Source: Bacteroidota bacterium (GTDB lineage: Bacteria > Bacteroidota > Bacteroidia > 2-12-FULL-35-15). From it: 64,000 bases of DNA. The stretch is from positions 930,001 through 994,000 of the forward strand of contig JADKIU010000001.1 of the NCBI GenBank assembly GCA_016722565.1. Direction: 5' to 3'. Shown one piece after another: positions 54,051 through 62,552 of the stretch. The translations under genes and the position numbers were made by a program. Position 1 is the first letter of the stretch. Every line of letters starts with the position of its first letter. The notes under the pieces were generated by a model. That model was not told where the DNA came from. It did no database searches and was given only the letters and a program-made list of their open reading frames with translations.

Positions 54051-56480
54051 ATGAAAAAATTCCTGATTCTTTTTCTATTTGTTATTGTTTTTATCCCTAC
54101 TAAGTCGCAAACATATGTGACCATCCCTGATGCCAATTTTGTTTACTATCTTCAAGCAGTTTATCCAACGTGCATGCTTGGCAACCAAATGGACATAACC
54201 TGTCCGGGAATCACCAATGCTATCACCTTGAACATAAGCGGTTCATCAATATCCGATCTTACCGGTATTCAATATTTTAGCAGTTTAGAAGTGCTCGACT
54301 GCTCAACAAACCTGCTTACTGGCTTGCCAACTCTTCCAGCGACTTTGCTTTCCCTTAACTGCTATGATAATGCATTAACGAGCCTGCCTTCTTTGCCTGC
54401 CTCGCTTACTAATTTGATCTGTAGTTTTAATCAGCTGACGGCTTTGCCTGCATTGCCTGCATCACTTGAGGTTCTGGATGCTGGCAATAATCAACTTTCT
54501 AGTTTACCCGCTCCATTGCCAAATTCATTACAGAATGTAAGTTGTACCAACAATTTTTTAACAAGTATACCTACATTGCCTAATTCGCTTACTGTTTTTA
54601 ATTGTGCTGGAAATTTATTGACGAGCCTTCCGTCTCCTTTGCCCAATTCAATGTCAATTCTTTATTGTGGTGGCAATCAGTTTGTGACTTTACCAATTCT
54701 TCCCGATTCACTTACGCAATTGCAATGTAATTCCAATCAACTTACAACGTTACCTGTGTTGCCAAATAAATTATTGGGCTTGTGGTGCTTTGATAATTTT
54801 TTAACAGCCCTTCCTCCCTTGCCTAACTTTATTTCTGAATTGCAATGCTCAAATAATTATTTGACATCCTTGCCATCATTACCCAATTCGGTTTACATTC
54901 TCGTTTGTGATAGTAACAATATTTCGTGTTTTCCAACATTTCCAAGTTCAATATTGCCTTATGCACTTGTAATCGCTGGCAACCCGTTTTCCTGTTTGCC
55001 AAATTACATTGCAGCAATGGATTCAACAATGCTGTCTTATCCTATCTGTACACCTGGCGATACGCTTAGTAATCCAGATGGTTGTAGTAATGCAGGCATC
55101 ATGGGCACGATTTATAAGGACAATAATTCTGATTGTGTCTTGAACAGTTCAGATGTATTTTGGGATAATATTTCAATGAAATTATATGACTCAACAGGGA
55201 ACTTTTTGGCTCAGACTTATACTCTATCAAATGGCTGGTATTATTTTCCGGCTTCTTTGGGAACCTATACTGTAAAGTTAGACACCGCCTATCTGCCTTT
55301 GATGGCAGGCTGCGTCTCAACTGGAATTCAGGCATCTGTGACCTTGACAAGTTTACAGCCCCTTGTTCAGAATACAAATTTTGCGATGATGTGTAAGCCT
55401 GGATTTGATATTGGAGTTCAGTCTGTATATACGAGTGGTTGGATTTTTCCGGGCCAGATTCATAACCTGAAAGTGCTAGCAGGTGATGTCACCAATTACA
55501 ATGGGGATTATTGCTCGACTACTATTTCTGGTACAGTTAAAGTAACAATGACCGGTTCTGAGATTTTTAGTGGCGTGGCTCCCGGAGCACTCACACCTGC
55601 GATAGCAGGGAATGTGTACACGTATACCATTCCGAATTTTGACGCGGTGAATATGCTTCAGGATTTTAATTTGGCGTTTGCAACACCAACCACTGCTCTT
55701 GCAGGAGATTTGATTTGTGTGGATGTTGAAGTTTCAACAGCAGCTAGCGGGGATAATAACCCTGTTAATAACACTTACCATTATTGCTACACCGTATTAA
55801 GTTCATACGATCCTAATATGAAGGAGGTGTATCCTGTGGACGTCCTTCCGAATTATCAGGATTGGTTCACTTACACCATTCATTTTCAGAACACAGGAAC
55901 TGCACCGGCTATGAACATCCGTTTAACTGATACTCTGGATGGTAATCTCGATTTGGAAACATTCCAGGTAATCAATTATAGCGATTACAACCTGGCATCG
56001 TTGACAGGAAATGCACTAACGTTTGATTTTCCGGGTATTATGTTGCCCGATAGTACCAGTGATTTTGAGGGTTCCAAAGGATTCGTCCAATATCGCATCA
56101 AGCCTAAAGCGGGATTGCCCAACGGCACAATGGTGAATAATACGGCCTTCATTTATTTTGATTTTAATTCACCAGTGATTACAAATACGACTGTAAACCA
56201 TTTTATAGCAGCTCTCTCTGTTGATGAAAATATTGCACCACTTGCTTTTAATGTTTATCCGAATCCCTTTAATGGAAAATTCAGTATAGATATAAAGGAA
56301 ACATCAGCCAAGACCTTAAATGTCGAAATTTACAATCTGCTTGGAATGTTGCTTTATAAAAAGAATCTCGTTCCAGGCAACAGAACCATTGATTTTAGTG
56401 AACAGCCAAATGGCGTGTATCTTATTAAAGTTTCTGATGGAACAAAATCCATCAGTCAGCGAATCGTGAAGAACGACTAA
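54051..56480 (+). CDS. Secreted leucine-rich-repeat protein with T9SS type A tail
   Basis: 809 residues: signal peptide (1-19); about a dozen LRR units of 20-21 residues (about 75-320) with the pattern LPxLPxSLxxLxCxxNxLTx; an SdrD-B/CNA-B-like domain (about 347-420, GTIYKDNNSDCVLNSSD); a beta-sandwich region and a DUF11-like/DUF7619-like domain (about 590-720, DPNMKEVYPVDVL, FTYTIHFQNTGTAPAMNI, YFDFNSPVITN); and a type A sorting tail (about 730-809, ending QRIVKND). The LRR type resembles the short repeats of IpaH/YopM-class proteins. Ligand unknown; adhesion is a fair guess. Confidence 0.9.
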   Translation: MKKFLILFLFVIVFIPTKSQTYVTIPDANFVYYLQAVYPTCMLGNQMDITCPGITNAITLNISGSSISDLTGIQYFSSLEVLDCSTNLLTGLPTLPATLLSLNCYDNALTSLPSLPASLTNLICSFNQLTALPALPASLEVLDAGNNQLSSLPAPLPNSLQNVSCTNNFLTSIPTLPNSLTVFNCAGNLLTSLPSPLPNSMSILYCGGNQFVTLPILPDSLTQLQCNSNQLTTLPVLPNKLLGLWCFDNFLTALPPLPNFISELQCSNNYLTSLPSLPNSVYILVCDSNNISCFPTFPSSILPYALVIAGNPFSCLPNYIAAMDSTMLSYPICTPGDTLSNPDGCSNAGIMGTIYKDNNSDCVLNSSDVFWDNISMKLYDSTGNFLAQTYTLSNGWYYFPASLGTYTVKLDTAYLPLMAGCVSTGIQASVTLTSLQPLVQNTNFAMMCKPGFDIGVQSVYTSGWIFPGQIHNLKVLAGDVTNYNGDYCSTTISGTVKVTMTGSEIFSGVAPGALTPAIAGNVYTYTIPNFDAVNMLQDFNLAFATPTTALAGDLICVDVEVSTAASGDNNPVNNTYHYCYTVLSSYDPNMKEVYPVDVLPNYQDWFTYTIHFQNTGTAPAMNIRLTDTLDGNLDLETFQVINYSDYNLASLTGNALTFDFPGIMLPDSTSDFEGSKGFVQYRIKPKAGLPNGTMVNNTAFIYFDFNSPVITNTTVNHFIAALSVDENIAPLAFNVYPNPFNGKFSIDIKETSAKTLNVEIYNLLGMLLYKKNLVPGNRTIDFSEQPNGVYLIKVSDGTKSISQRIVKND

Positions 56481-56572
56481 AATTAACATTTGTTTTGAAA
56501 ATTTTGCTGATTTAAAGTGAACTATTAAGGCGCATTTTACGTTAAACAAGTAGATTTTTCCTTTTTTCATTT

Positions 56573-57451
56573 ATGGACGCTAGCCGGGATAGTTTTTTAA
56601 AATACCTTCAATTCGAAAAACGATTGTCTAGCCATACCGTTTTGGCCTACTCCGGTGACTTAACTCAGTTTTTTGATTACGTTCAAACCACTTACCAGAT
56701 TTCTAACCTTTCTGATTTGAATCATACCGTGATTCGTTCATGGGTAGTGGAGCTCATGGAGAATAAAATCAGTCCGCGCTCCGTAAATCGCAAAATCACA
56801 ACGCTTAAAACCTTTTATAAATATTTGTTACGTCAAGGCATTGTATCCGAAAACCCAATGCTGAAGATAATTTCGCCTAAAACTTCCAAGCGTTTGCCCG
56901 TGTTTGTTGAAAAAGACAATATGGATGCGTTGATGGATAAAATTGAGTTTGGTGAGGATGTGGAAGGAATACGAAATAAATTAATCATCGAACTTTTTTA
57001 TGCTACCGGTATTCGTCTTTCGGAACTCATTAACTTAAAGCAGGCCAACGTTGATTTAGAGGCCTGTCAGATTAAGGTATTGGGAAAGCGGAATAAAGAA
57101 CGAATCATTCCATTTGGGAATGAAATAAGAAACAGTATTCAAAAGTATATGGATGCAAAGCCCGGTTTGCCCGGTGAGTTTTTATTTCAAATGACAAGTG
57201 GAAAAAAAATGTACGAAAAATTTGTATACCGTTTGGTGAATGAGTACCTTTCAATGGTGACAACGGTTGATAAAAGAAGTCCGCACATTTTGCGTCACAC
57301 CTTTGCAACGCATATGTTGAACAATGGTGCCGATTTAAATGGGATTAAAGAATTATTAGGCCATGCCAACTTGTCGGCAACACAAGTATACACGCACAAT
57401 ACAGTAGAGAAATTAAAAAATATTCACAAGCAAGCACATCCGAAAGGCTGA
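56573..57451 (+). CDS. Tyrosine recombinase of the XerC/XerD family
   Basis: 292 residues. N-terminal SAM-like core-binding domain (5-90) and catalytic domain with the full set of active-site residues: R148 (TGIRLSE), K172 (VLGKRNKER), H238 and R241 (HILRHTFATH), H264 (LLGHANL) and the nucleophile Y273 (QVYTHN). Acts in chromosome dimer resolution at dif with a partner recombinase. Length and the surrounding housekeeping genes support a chromosomal Xer rather than a phage integrase. XerC versus XerD cannot be decided here. Confidence 0.93.
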   Translation: MDASRDSFLKYLQFEKRLSSHTVLAYSGDLTQFFDYVQTTYQISNLSDLNHTVIRSWVVELMENKISPRSVNRKITTLKTFYKYLLRQGIVSENPMLKIISPKTSKRLPVFVEKDNMDALMDKIEFGEDVEGIRNKLIIELFYATGIRLSELINLKQANVDLEACQIKVLGKRNKERIIPFGNEIRNSIQKYMDAKPGLPGEFLFQMTSGKKMYEKFVYRLVNEYLSMVTTVDKRSPHILRHTFATHMLNNGADLNGIKELLGHANLSATQVYTHNTVEKLKNIHKQAHPKG

Positions 57452-57518
57452 TGAATATGAAACATACGAACGATCATCAATGAATTACTAATTAACTATA
57501 AAATAGGAGGAAAGTACC

Positions 57519-57818
57519 ATGACAGTAAAAATTCAATCCGTGCATTTTGATGCAGACAAAAAATTATTAGCCTTTGTAGAAGAGCGAGTAGATAAGTTAA
57601 CCCTTTTTTATGATGGGATTATCACTAGTGAGGTGATCTTAAAAATTGATAAAGGAGATAGCGTAGAAAATAAAATAGCAGAAATAAAATTGCACATGGC
57701 AGGAAATGATTTGTTTGTAAAAAAACAATGCAAAAGCTTTGAAGAAGCTGTTGATATGAGTATTGATGCGCTAAAAACACAAGTAAAAAAACACAAAGAA
57801 AAAGTAAAAGGATTGTAA
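57519..57818 (+). CDS. hpf: Ribosome hibernation promoting factor (short form)
   Basis: 99 residues with the HPF/YfiA fold: MTVKIQSVHFDADKKLLAFV, KIDKGDSVENKIAEIKLHM and AVDMSIDALKTQVKKHKEKV. Binds 30S subunits and inactivates ribosomes in slow growth. It lacks the long-form C-terminal dimerisation domain. An AGGAGG-like sequence (57507-57513) lies 6 bp before the start, unusual for this window. Follows the Xer gene after 67 bp. Confidence 0.9.
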   Translation: MTVKIQSVHFDADKKLLAFVEERVDKLTLFYDGIITSEVILKIDKGDSVENKIAEIKLHMAGNDLFVKKQCKSFEEAVDMSIDALKTQVKKHKEKVKGL

Positions 57819-57836
57819 TTCGATTTCTGACTCTAA

Positions 57837-57872
57837 CCCTCTCCTTTTTCAAGGAGAGGGCAGGGTGAGGTT
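57837..57872 (+). repeat. Palindromic intergenic repeat, CCCTCTCC family (copy 4)
   Basis: CCCTCTCCTT / AAGGAGAGGG is a 10-bp perfect stem over TTTC, followed by CAGGGTGAGGTT. It sits between the convergent hpf and DUF218 genes, where it may also terminate transcription. Confidence 0.85.
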
Positions 57873-57881
57873 TTAATAGCC

Positions 57882-58571
57882 TTAATTTTTCACAATTACA
57901 GGGACTTTTCTGCTAAAAGCGGAGGAGTCTTTTTTATTTTCAAAAACATTCATCCCCATTGTTCCTTTAAAGCGTTTGATTTTGTTTTCACGTTTTGCTA
58001 AAGAAACAAAATTTTCTGCATAAGCTGTTTCTGCATCTATTAATGGCCATTTGCTACGCATATTTATTTTTTTATAAGCAATCGGAATGAGTTCGATGTC
58101 CGGAAATTTTTTTTTCATATAACTTTTTATTAAAAGCGCTTGATAGGCATCGGTTGCAACAGCAATCCTTTTAAAACCAAGTTCTCTGGCGAGGAGTACC
58201 GAATAAAAAACATTTTCTGTGCTATGTTCAGCTTCCTCTTCTGCAAAGGTGTTTTTAGAAGGAATACCCAACGAATCTGCATAAATTTTCATCACTTTAC
58301 TTTCGATGTAGGGCGTGTAGACCGAAGCTCCTGAGAAAATAATGTTTTTTGTGATGCCTCTGTCGAAAAGGTATTTTGCCCAAAGAATACGGGCTTTTAA
58401 AACACTTTTTAGGGAAGGTTCCTGATACGGAACACCCGGAACGATGATTACATCATAGCGGTTCGCTAGTTTATCCGTTAAGTCATTTGATTCTTTTTTT
58501 GTTTTGTCATAGCTGCAAAGCATAAATAGTGCACAGCTAATGAAAGCAGGGGTTGAGAGCGTCCGTTTCAT
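57882..58571 (-). CDS. DUF218/YdcF-like protein
   Basis: 229 residues. N-terminal hydrophobic segment ending in FMLCSYDK (possible lipoprotein Cys), then the DUF218 core: DVIIVPGVPYQEPSLKSVLK, NIIFSGASVYTPYIESKVM, AEEEAEHSTENVFYSVLLA and RIAVATDAYQALLIKSYM. Family members such as ElyC and SanA act in envelope maintenance; the reaction is not established. Convergent with hpf. Confidence 0.85.
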   Translation of the reverse strand: MKRTLSTPAFISCALFMLCSYDKTKKESNDLTDKLANRYDVIIVPGVPYQEPSLKSVLKARILWAKYLFDRGITKNIIFSGASVYTPYIESKVMKIYADSLGIPSKNTFAEEEAEHSTENVFYSVLLARELGFKRIAVATDAYQALLIKSYMKKKFPDIELIPIAYKKINMRSKWPLIDAETAYAENFVSLAKRENKIKRFKGTMGMNVFENKKDSSAFSRKVPVIVKN

Positions 58572-58906
58572 AGTCCAGGATTTAAGTTTAGCACTATTCG
58601 GCTCTGCGAGGTATCCTCATTTCTCAAGTCGGATATAGGAAAAGCAAGAATAGTGAGTAGTCGTTAAATCATGGATGGGAGATGTATGTTTTAACTGAAA
58701 ACGAAGCGATGAAGTGCATATTGCAAGCGTGTTGGATTAGGTGGGCGGAAAGAGGTGAAGCCCGTGTTTTTATCTGGGAAGATTCTAAATTGGGTGGCGG
58801 AAGCAAAAAAAGGATTAAAAAACCTTGTTAATTCGCACATTTATCTAAATTTGCGGACTCAAAATCAGGGTGCAAAGATTTTTTTTTGAAAAAAACCGCT
58901 AAAACT
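58572..58906. other. Intergenic region upstream of the tRNA-tuf cluster
   Basis: The gap from 58572 to 59020 is the longest without a recognised gene. A 49-residue open frame (58682-58831, MYVLTENEAMKCILQACWIR...) can be read but shows no family features and runs into a promoter. I see no tRNA or known ncRNA between 58572 and 58820. The stretch 58600-58800 is less AT-rich than a typical spacer here and could hold a small RNA. Confidence 0.3.
58825..58853 (+). promoter_or_regulatory. Upstream promoter P1 of the tRNA-tuf cluster
   Basis: TTG at 58825-58827, 18-bp spacer, TAAATTTG at 58846-58853. Very similar in -7 sequence to P2 84 bp downstream, so transcription of the stable RNA cluster probably starts from two tandem promoters. 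Confidence 0.65.
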
Positions 58907-58937
58907 TTTGTTACTACGCAAATGTTTTCTAAATTTG
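58907..58937 (+). promoter_or_regulatory. Downstream promoter P2 of the tRNA-tuf cluster
   Basis: TTTG at 58907-58910, a 19-bp spacer and TAAATTTG at 58930-58937: an almost exact match to the Bacteroidota -33/-7 consensus. The first tRNA begins 83 bp further on. Confidence 0.8.
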
Positions 58938-59020
58938 CAATCCTTTTTCAAGGGGGTAGTGTATTTTGCCCACTGCAAAAAAGGTTGAAGTTCTTTTGAA
59001 ATATAGTATTACAAGGTATT

Positions 59021-59094
59021 GCCGATGTAGCTCAGTTGGCCAGAGCAGCTGATTTGTAATCAGCTGGTCGGGGGTTCGAATCCCTCCATCGGCT
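59021..59094 (+). tRNA. tRNA-Thr (anticodon TGT)
   Basis: 74 nt. The acceptor arms GCCGATG and CATCGGC pair fully. The anticodon stem GCTGA/TCAGC encloses TTTGTAA, giving TGT. The T-loop is GGTTCGAAT. No encoded CCA. First of four tRNAs before tuf. Confidence 0.96.
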
Positions 59095-59128
59095 CTTTTT
59101 TAAATTTAAATGTGAATGTGATACTGTC

Positions 59129-59209
59129 GGGGAGATACCAGAGTGGCCAAATGGGACAGACTGTAAATCTGTTGTTTCGACTTCGAAGGTTCGAATCCTT
59201 CTCTCCCCA
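59129..59209 (+). tRNA. tRNA-Tyr (anticodon GTA)
   Basis: 81 nt with the long variable arm of a class II tRNA. Acceptor GGGGAGA pairs with TCTCCCC; anticodon stem ACAGA/TCTGT around CTGTAAA gives GTA. T-loop GGTTCGAAT. Confidence 0.96.
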
Positions 59210-59289
59210 CTTGGTTTCTGAAAGAGACAAAAAGAGAGAAGTTTTAAATAAGTAAATTATAGTTCTTTAAATAATAGGTTTTTTAATCC

Positions 59290-59362
59290 GCGAAAGTAGC
59301 TCATTTGGTAGAGCGTCAGCCTTCCAAGCTGAGGGTGGCCGGTTCGAGCCCGGTCTTTCGCT
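59290..59362 (+). tRNA. tRNA-Gly (anticodon TCC)
   Basis: 73 nt. Acceptor GCGAAAG pairs with CTTTCGC; anticodon stem TCAGC/GCTGA around CTTCCAA gives TCC. T-loop GGTTCGAGC. Confidence 0.96.
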
Positions 59363-59472
59363 CCAAAAGAGTCGGGTTTTAGAAATTGCTCTAAAATCCA
59401 CTCTTTTTAATAAAGTCACATGTTAGATGTGAATAGGATCAATAGAAAGCTGTAATACATACCACTAAATCA

Positions 59473-59544
<72 letters not shown>

Positions 59545-59611
59545 CTGATTTTAGCAAGAATTTTTAGAATAGTAATATAAATATAAAATAACAATTAAAT
59601 AATAACTAGCA

Positions 59612-60799
59612 ATGGCTAAAGAAAAATTCGACCGTTCCAAACCACACGTAAACATCGGAACAATTGGTCACGTTGACCACGGTAAAACTACATTAACCGC
59701 AGCAATCACTGTTGTATTGGCTGAAAAAGGTTTATCTGAAGTAAGAGATTTCTCTTCTATCGATAATGCTCCTGAAGAAAAAGAACGTGGTATCACGATC
59801 AATACTTCTCACGTTGAGTATTCAACTGCTAACCGCCACTACGCTCACGTTGACTGTCCAGGTCACGCGGATTATGTGAAGAACATGGTTACAGGTGCTG
59901 CTCAAATGGACGGTGCGATTCTAGTTGTTGCTGCTACAGATGGTCCAATGCCACAAACTCGTGAACATATCCTTTTAGCTCGCCAGGTAGGTGTGCCTAA
60001 AATTGTTGTTTTCATGAACAAAGTGGATATGGTTGACGATCCTGAATTGTTAGAATTAGTTGAAATGGAAATTCGTGAGTTATTGTCTTTCTATCAATTT
60101 GATGGTGACAACACTCCTATCATCCAAGGTTCTGCTTTAGGTGGTTTGAATAAAGATGCAAAATGGATTCCAAAAATTATGGAATTGATGGATGCAGTTG
60201 ATGCGTATATTCCAATTCCTCAACGTGAAACTGATAAGCCTTTCTTGATGCCAGTTGAAGACGTTTTCACAATCACTGGTCGTGGAACTGTTGCTACAGG
60301 TAAAATTGAAACAGGTGTTATCAACTCAGGTGATGAGGTTGAAATCATCGGTATGCAAGATGAAAAATTAAAATCTACAATCACTGGTGTTGAGATGTTC
60401 CGTAAGATCCTTGACAGAGGTGAAGCAGGTGATAACGTTGGTTTATTGTTACGTGGTATCGATAAGAAAGATATCCGTAGAGGTATGGTTGTTGTTCGTC
60501 CTGGTACGATCACTCCTCATACTGAATTCAAAGCTGAGATCTACGTTTTGAAAAAAGAAGAAGGTGGACGTCACACTCCATTCCACAATAAATACCGTCC
60601 TCAGTTCTACTTACGTACAACTGACGTAACTGGAGAAATTGAATTGCCAGCAGGACGTGACATGGTTATGCCTGGTGATAACGTAACAATTACCGTTAAG
60701 TTAATTGTTCCGGTTGCTATGGACAAAGGTCTACGTTTCGCTATCCGTGAAGGTGGTAGAACAGTTGGAGCTGGTCAGGTAACTGAGATCATTAAGTAA
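59612..60799 (+). CDS. tuf: Elongation factor Tu
   Basis: 395 residues, the full length. It carries aminoacyl-tRNA to the ribosome with GTP. G motifs: GHVDHGKT (G1), the effector region with RGITI, DCPGHADY (G3) and NKVD (G4). The three domains are intact and the C-terminus is GAGQVTEIIK. Lies in the tRNA-tuf-tRNA unit. Confidence 0.99.
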   Translation: MAKEKFDRSKPHVNIGTIGHVDHGKTTLTAAITVVLAEKGLSEVRDFSSIDNAPEEKERGITINTSHVEYSTANRHYAHVDCPGHADYVKNMVTGAAQMDGAILVVAATDGPMPQTREHILLARQVGVPKIVVFMNKVDMVDDPELLELVEMEIRELLSFYQFDGDNTPIIQGSALGGLNKDAKWIPKIMELMDAVDAYIPIPQRETDKPFLMPVEDVFTITGRGTVATGKIETGVINSGDEVEIIGMQDEKLKSTITGVEMFRKILDRGEAGDNVGLLLRGIDKKDIRRGMVVVRPGTITPHTEFKAEIYVLKKEEGGRHTPFHNKYRPQFYLRTTDVTGEIELPAGRDMVMPGDNVTITVKLIVPVAMDKGLRFAIREGGRTVGAGQVTEIIK

Positions 60800-60824
60800 T
60801 AAATAATACAATATTAGTAACAGA

Positions 60825-60856
60825 CAGTGCCCCGATAAGTCGGGGTGCTGTTTTCT
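60825..60856 (+). terminator. Hairpin after tuf
   Basis: CCCCGA / TCGGGG core over TAAG, extended by CAG/CTG, then TTTTCT. Probably a terminator or attenuator between tuf and tRNA-Trp. Confidence 0.65.
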
Positions 60857-60924
60857 ACTAATATAAGGGTGATGTCAAAAGCAATATTTTTTGGCATTTG
60901 AATAGCACAATTTGGAGTATTTAA

Positions 60925-60995
60925 ACAGGTGTAGTTCAAGGGTAGAATAGAGGTCTCCAAAACCTTTGATGGGAGTTCGAATCTCTCCACCTGTG
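60925..60995 (+). tRNA. tRNA-Trp (anticodon CCA)
   Basis: 71 nt. Acceptor ACAGGTG pairs with CACCTGT; anticodon loop CTCCAAA gives CCA. T-loop AGTTCGAAT. Placed between tuf and secE as in many bacteria. Confidence 0.95.
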
Positions 60996-61084
60996 CACAA
61001 GTAGTTAAAAGTAAAAAAGTTAAAAGTTAAAAGTTATTACGGACGTTCCAATAACCAATAACGAATAACCAATAACGAAAGATT

Positions 61085-61276
61085 ATGAGCAAATTCAAAA
61101 CATACATCGATGAAACCGCAAACGAACTTTTTCATAAAGTAAGTTGGCCATCATGGAGCGAATTACAAAGCAGCGCAATCGTTGTTGCTATCGCATCTAT
61201 TATTATTGCATTGTTAGTATTTGCAATGGATTTCACGTTCAATAAAGGAATGGAAGCTATTTACCATTTGTTTTAA
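61085..61276 (+). CDS. secE: Preprotein translocase subunit SecE
   Basis: 63 residues: amphipathic segment with KVSWPSWSELQSS (the conserved PTW-like motif) and a single membrane helix (about 29-49). Clamps SecY in the translocon. The leader directly before it contains short tandem repeats of the AATAACC type (about 61050-61078). nusG follows after 20 bp. Confidence 0.95.
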   Translation: MSKFKTYIDETANELFHKVSWPSWSELQSSAIVVAIASIIIALLVFAMDFTFNKGMEAIYHLF

Positions 61277-61296
61277 TATTTAATAGAATTAAAAAA

Positions 61297-61862
61297 ATGA
61301 GCGAGCAAACAAAAACTGACACCGTAAAAAAATGGTATGTGGTAAGAGCTATCAGTGGTCAGGAGAAAAAGGTGAAGCAGTATATTGAAGTAGAAATTAA
61401 CCGTTTGGGATTAAGCAATTTTGTATCTCAAATTTTAATCCCTACCGAAAAAATTTACCAAATCCGTAACGGAAAAAAAGTAAGTAAAGAACGCCCTTTT
61501 ATGGTGGATATATTTTGGTTGAAGCAGCATTAGTGGGTGAAGTTGCTCACGTTATAAAAAACATTACAGGTGTTATCGGATTTTTAGGTGAAACCAAAGG
61601 TGGTGCACCAGTTCCAATGCGCTTAGCAGAAGTAAATCGTATTTTAGGTACTGTTGATGATTTAGCAGAAACAGATGCTCAAATTAGTATTCCTTTTATC
61701 GTTGGAGAAACAGTAAAAGTAATCAATGGACCTTTCAATGGTTTCACTGGAACAATTGAACGCGTTATTGAGGATAAGAAAAAATTAGAAGTAATGGTAA
61801 AAATCTTTGGTAGAAAAACACCATTGGAATTAGGTTACTTAGAAGTAGAGAAAGAAAATTAA
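61297..61862 (+). CDS. nusG: Transcription termination/antitermination factor NusG, single-base frameshift
   Basis: The gene reads in two overlapping frames. 61297-61533 has the NGN start (WYVVRAISGQEKKVKQYIEV). 61515-61862 has the rest of NGN and the KOW domain (FIVGETVKVINGPFNGFTGT). Adding one T to the T4 run at 61497-61500 joins them as ERPFYGGYILVEAALVGEV, a normal NusG of about 188 residues. NusG is essential and single-copy in most bacteria, so a consensus error is far more likely than a pseudogene. Confidence 0.9.
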
Positions 61863-62002
61863 TCTGACTATTCATAAAAAAAGCCTGGCTTCCACCGGCT
61901 CGTGACAGTTTGAATAAGGAAGATTAACGATTAGAGTAAATAACAATTCGTTTAAAGAAAAGATAAACTCAAAAACTTTAAACTCAAAACTTAAAAAGAG
62001 AA

Positions 62003-62449
62003 ATGGCAAAAGAAGTAAGTGCAATGATTAAATTGCAAATAAAAGGTGGAGCAGCAAATCCTTCACCTCCAATCGGACCGGCATTAGGTGCAAAAGGTGT
62101 GAACATTATGGAGTTCTGTAAGCAATTCAATGCTAGAACACAAGATAGAGCAGGGAAAGTAACTCCTGTTATTATTACCGTATACAGCGATAAAACATTT
62201 GAATTCATTTTAAAACACCCTCCTGTAGCAGTTTCGTTATTGGAAATCACAAAAATTAAACAAGGTTCTGCAGAATCAAACCGTAAAAAAGTTGGTAATG
62301 TATCTTGGGATCAAATTCGTACAGTAGCAGAAGGCAAAATGCCGGATTTAAATTGTTTTACAATTGAATCAGCAATGAGCATGGTTGCTGGAACTGCACG
62401 TAGTTTGGGAATGACGATCACAGGTGAATCACCTTTGAAGAAAAAGTAA
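62003..62449 (+). CDS. rplK: 50S ribosomal protein L11
   Basis: 148 residues. KLQIKGGAANPSPPIGPALG and GVNIMEFCKQFNART are the L11 N-terminal signature; the C-terminal rRNA-binding domain is complete and ends ITGESPLKKK. It begins a ribosomal protein run that continues to the right edge. Confidence 0.98.
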   Translation: MAKEVSAMIKLQIKGGAANPSPPIGPALGAKGVNIMEFCKQFNARTQDRAGKVTPVIITVYSDKTFEFILKHPPVAVSLLEITKIKQGSAESNRKKVGNVSWDQIRTVAEGKMPDLNCFTIESAMSMVAGTARSLGMTITGESPLKKK

Positions 62450-62552
62450 GATTTAGGAATTAGGATTTCAAAATCTGTTTCCCAAATCAAAATTAGTAAA
62501 CCCGATGGAGGCCGAATCAAGTAAGCCGTTTGCACATCATAATTTTTATAAA

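Noticed and set aside
56573..57451. Xer recombinase as integrase of a mobile island
   Set aside because: Length, intact Xer-type active site and housekeeping neighbours fit the chromosomal recombinase; no attachment-site repeat or phage gene is nearby.
62505..62552. Longer N-terminus of ribosomal protein L1
   Set aside because: The 16 extra residues do not match L1; MSKISKNRK at 62553 is the normal start.
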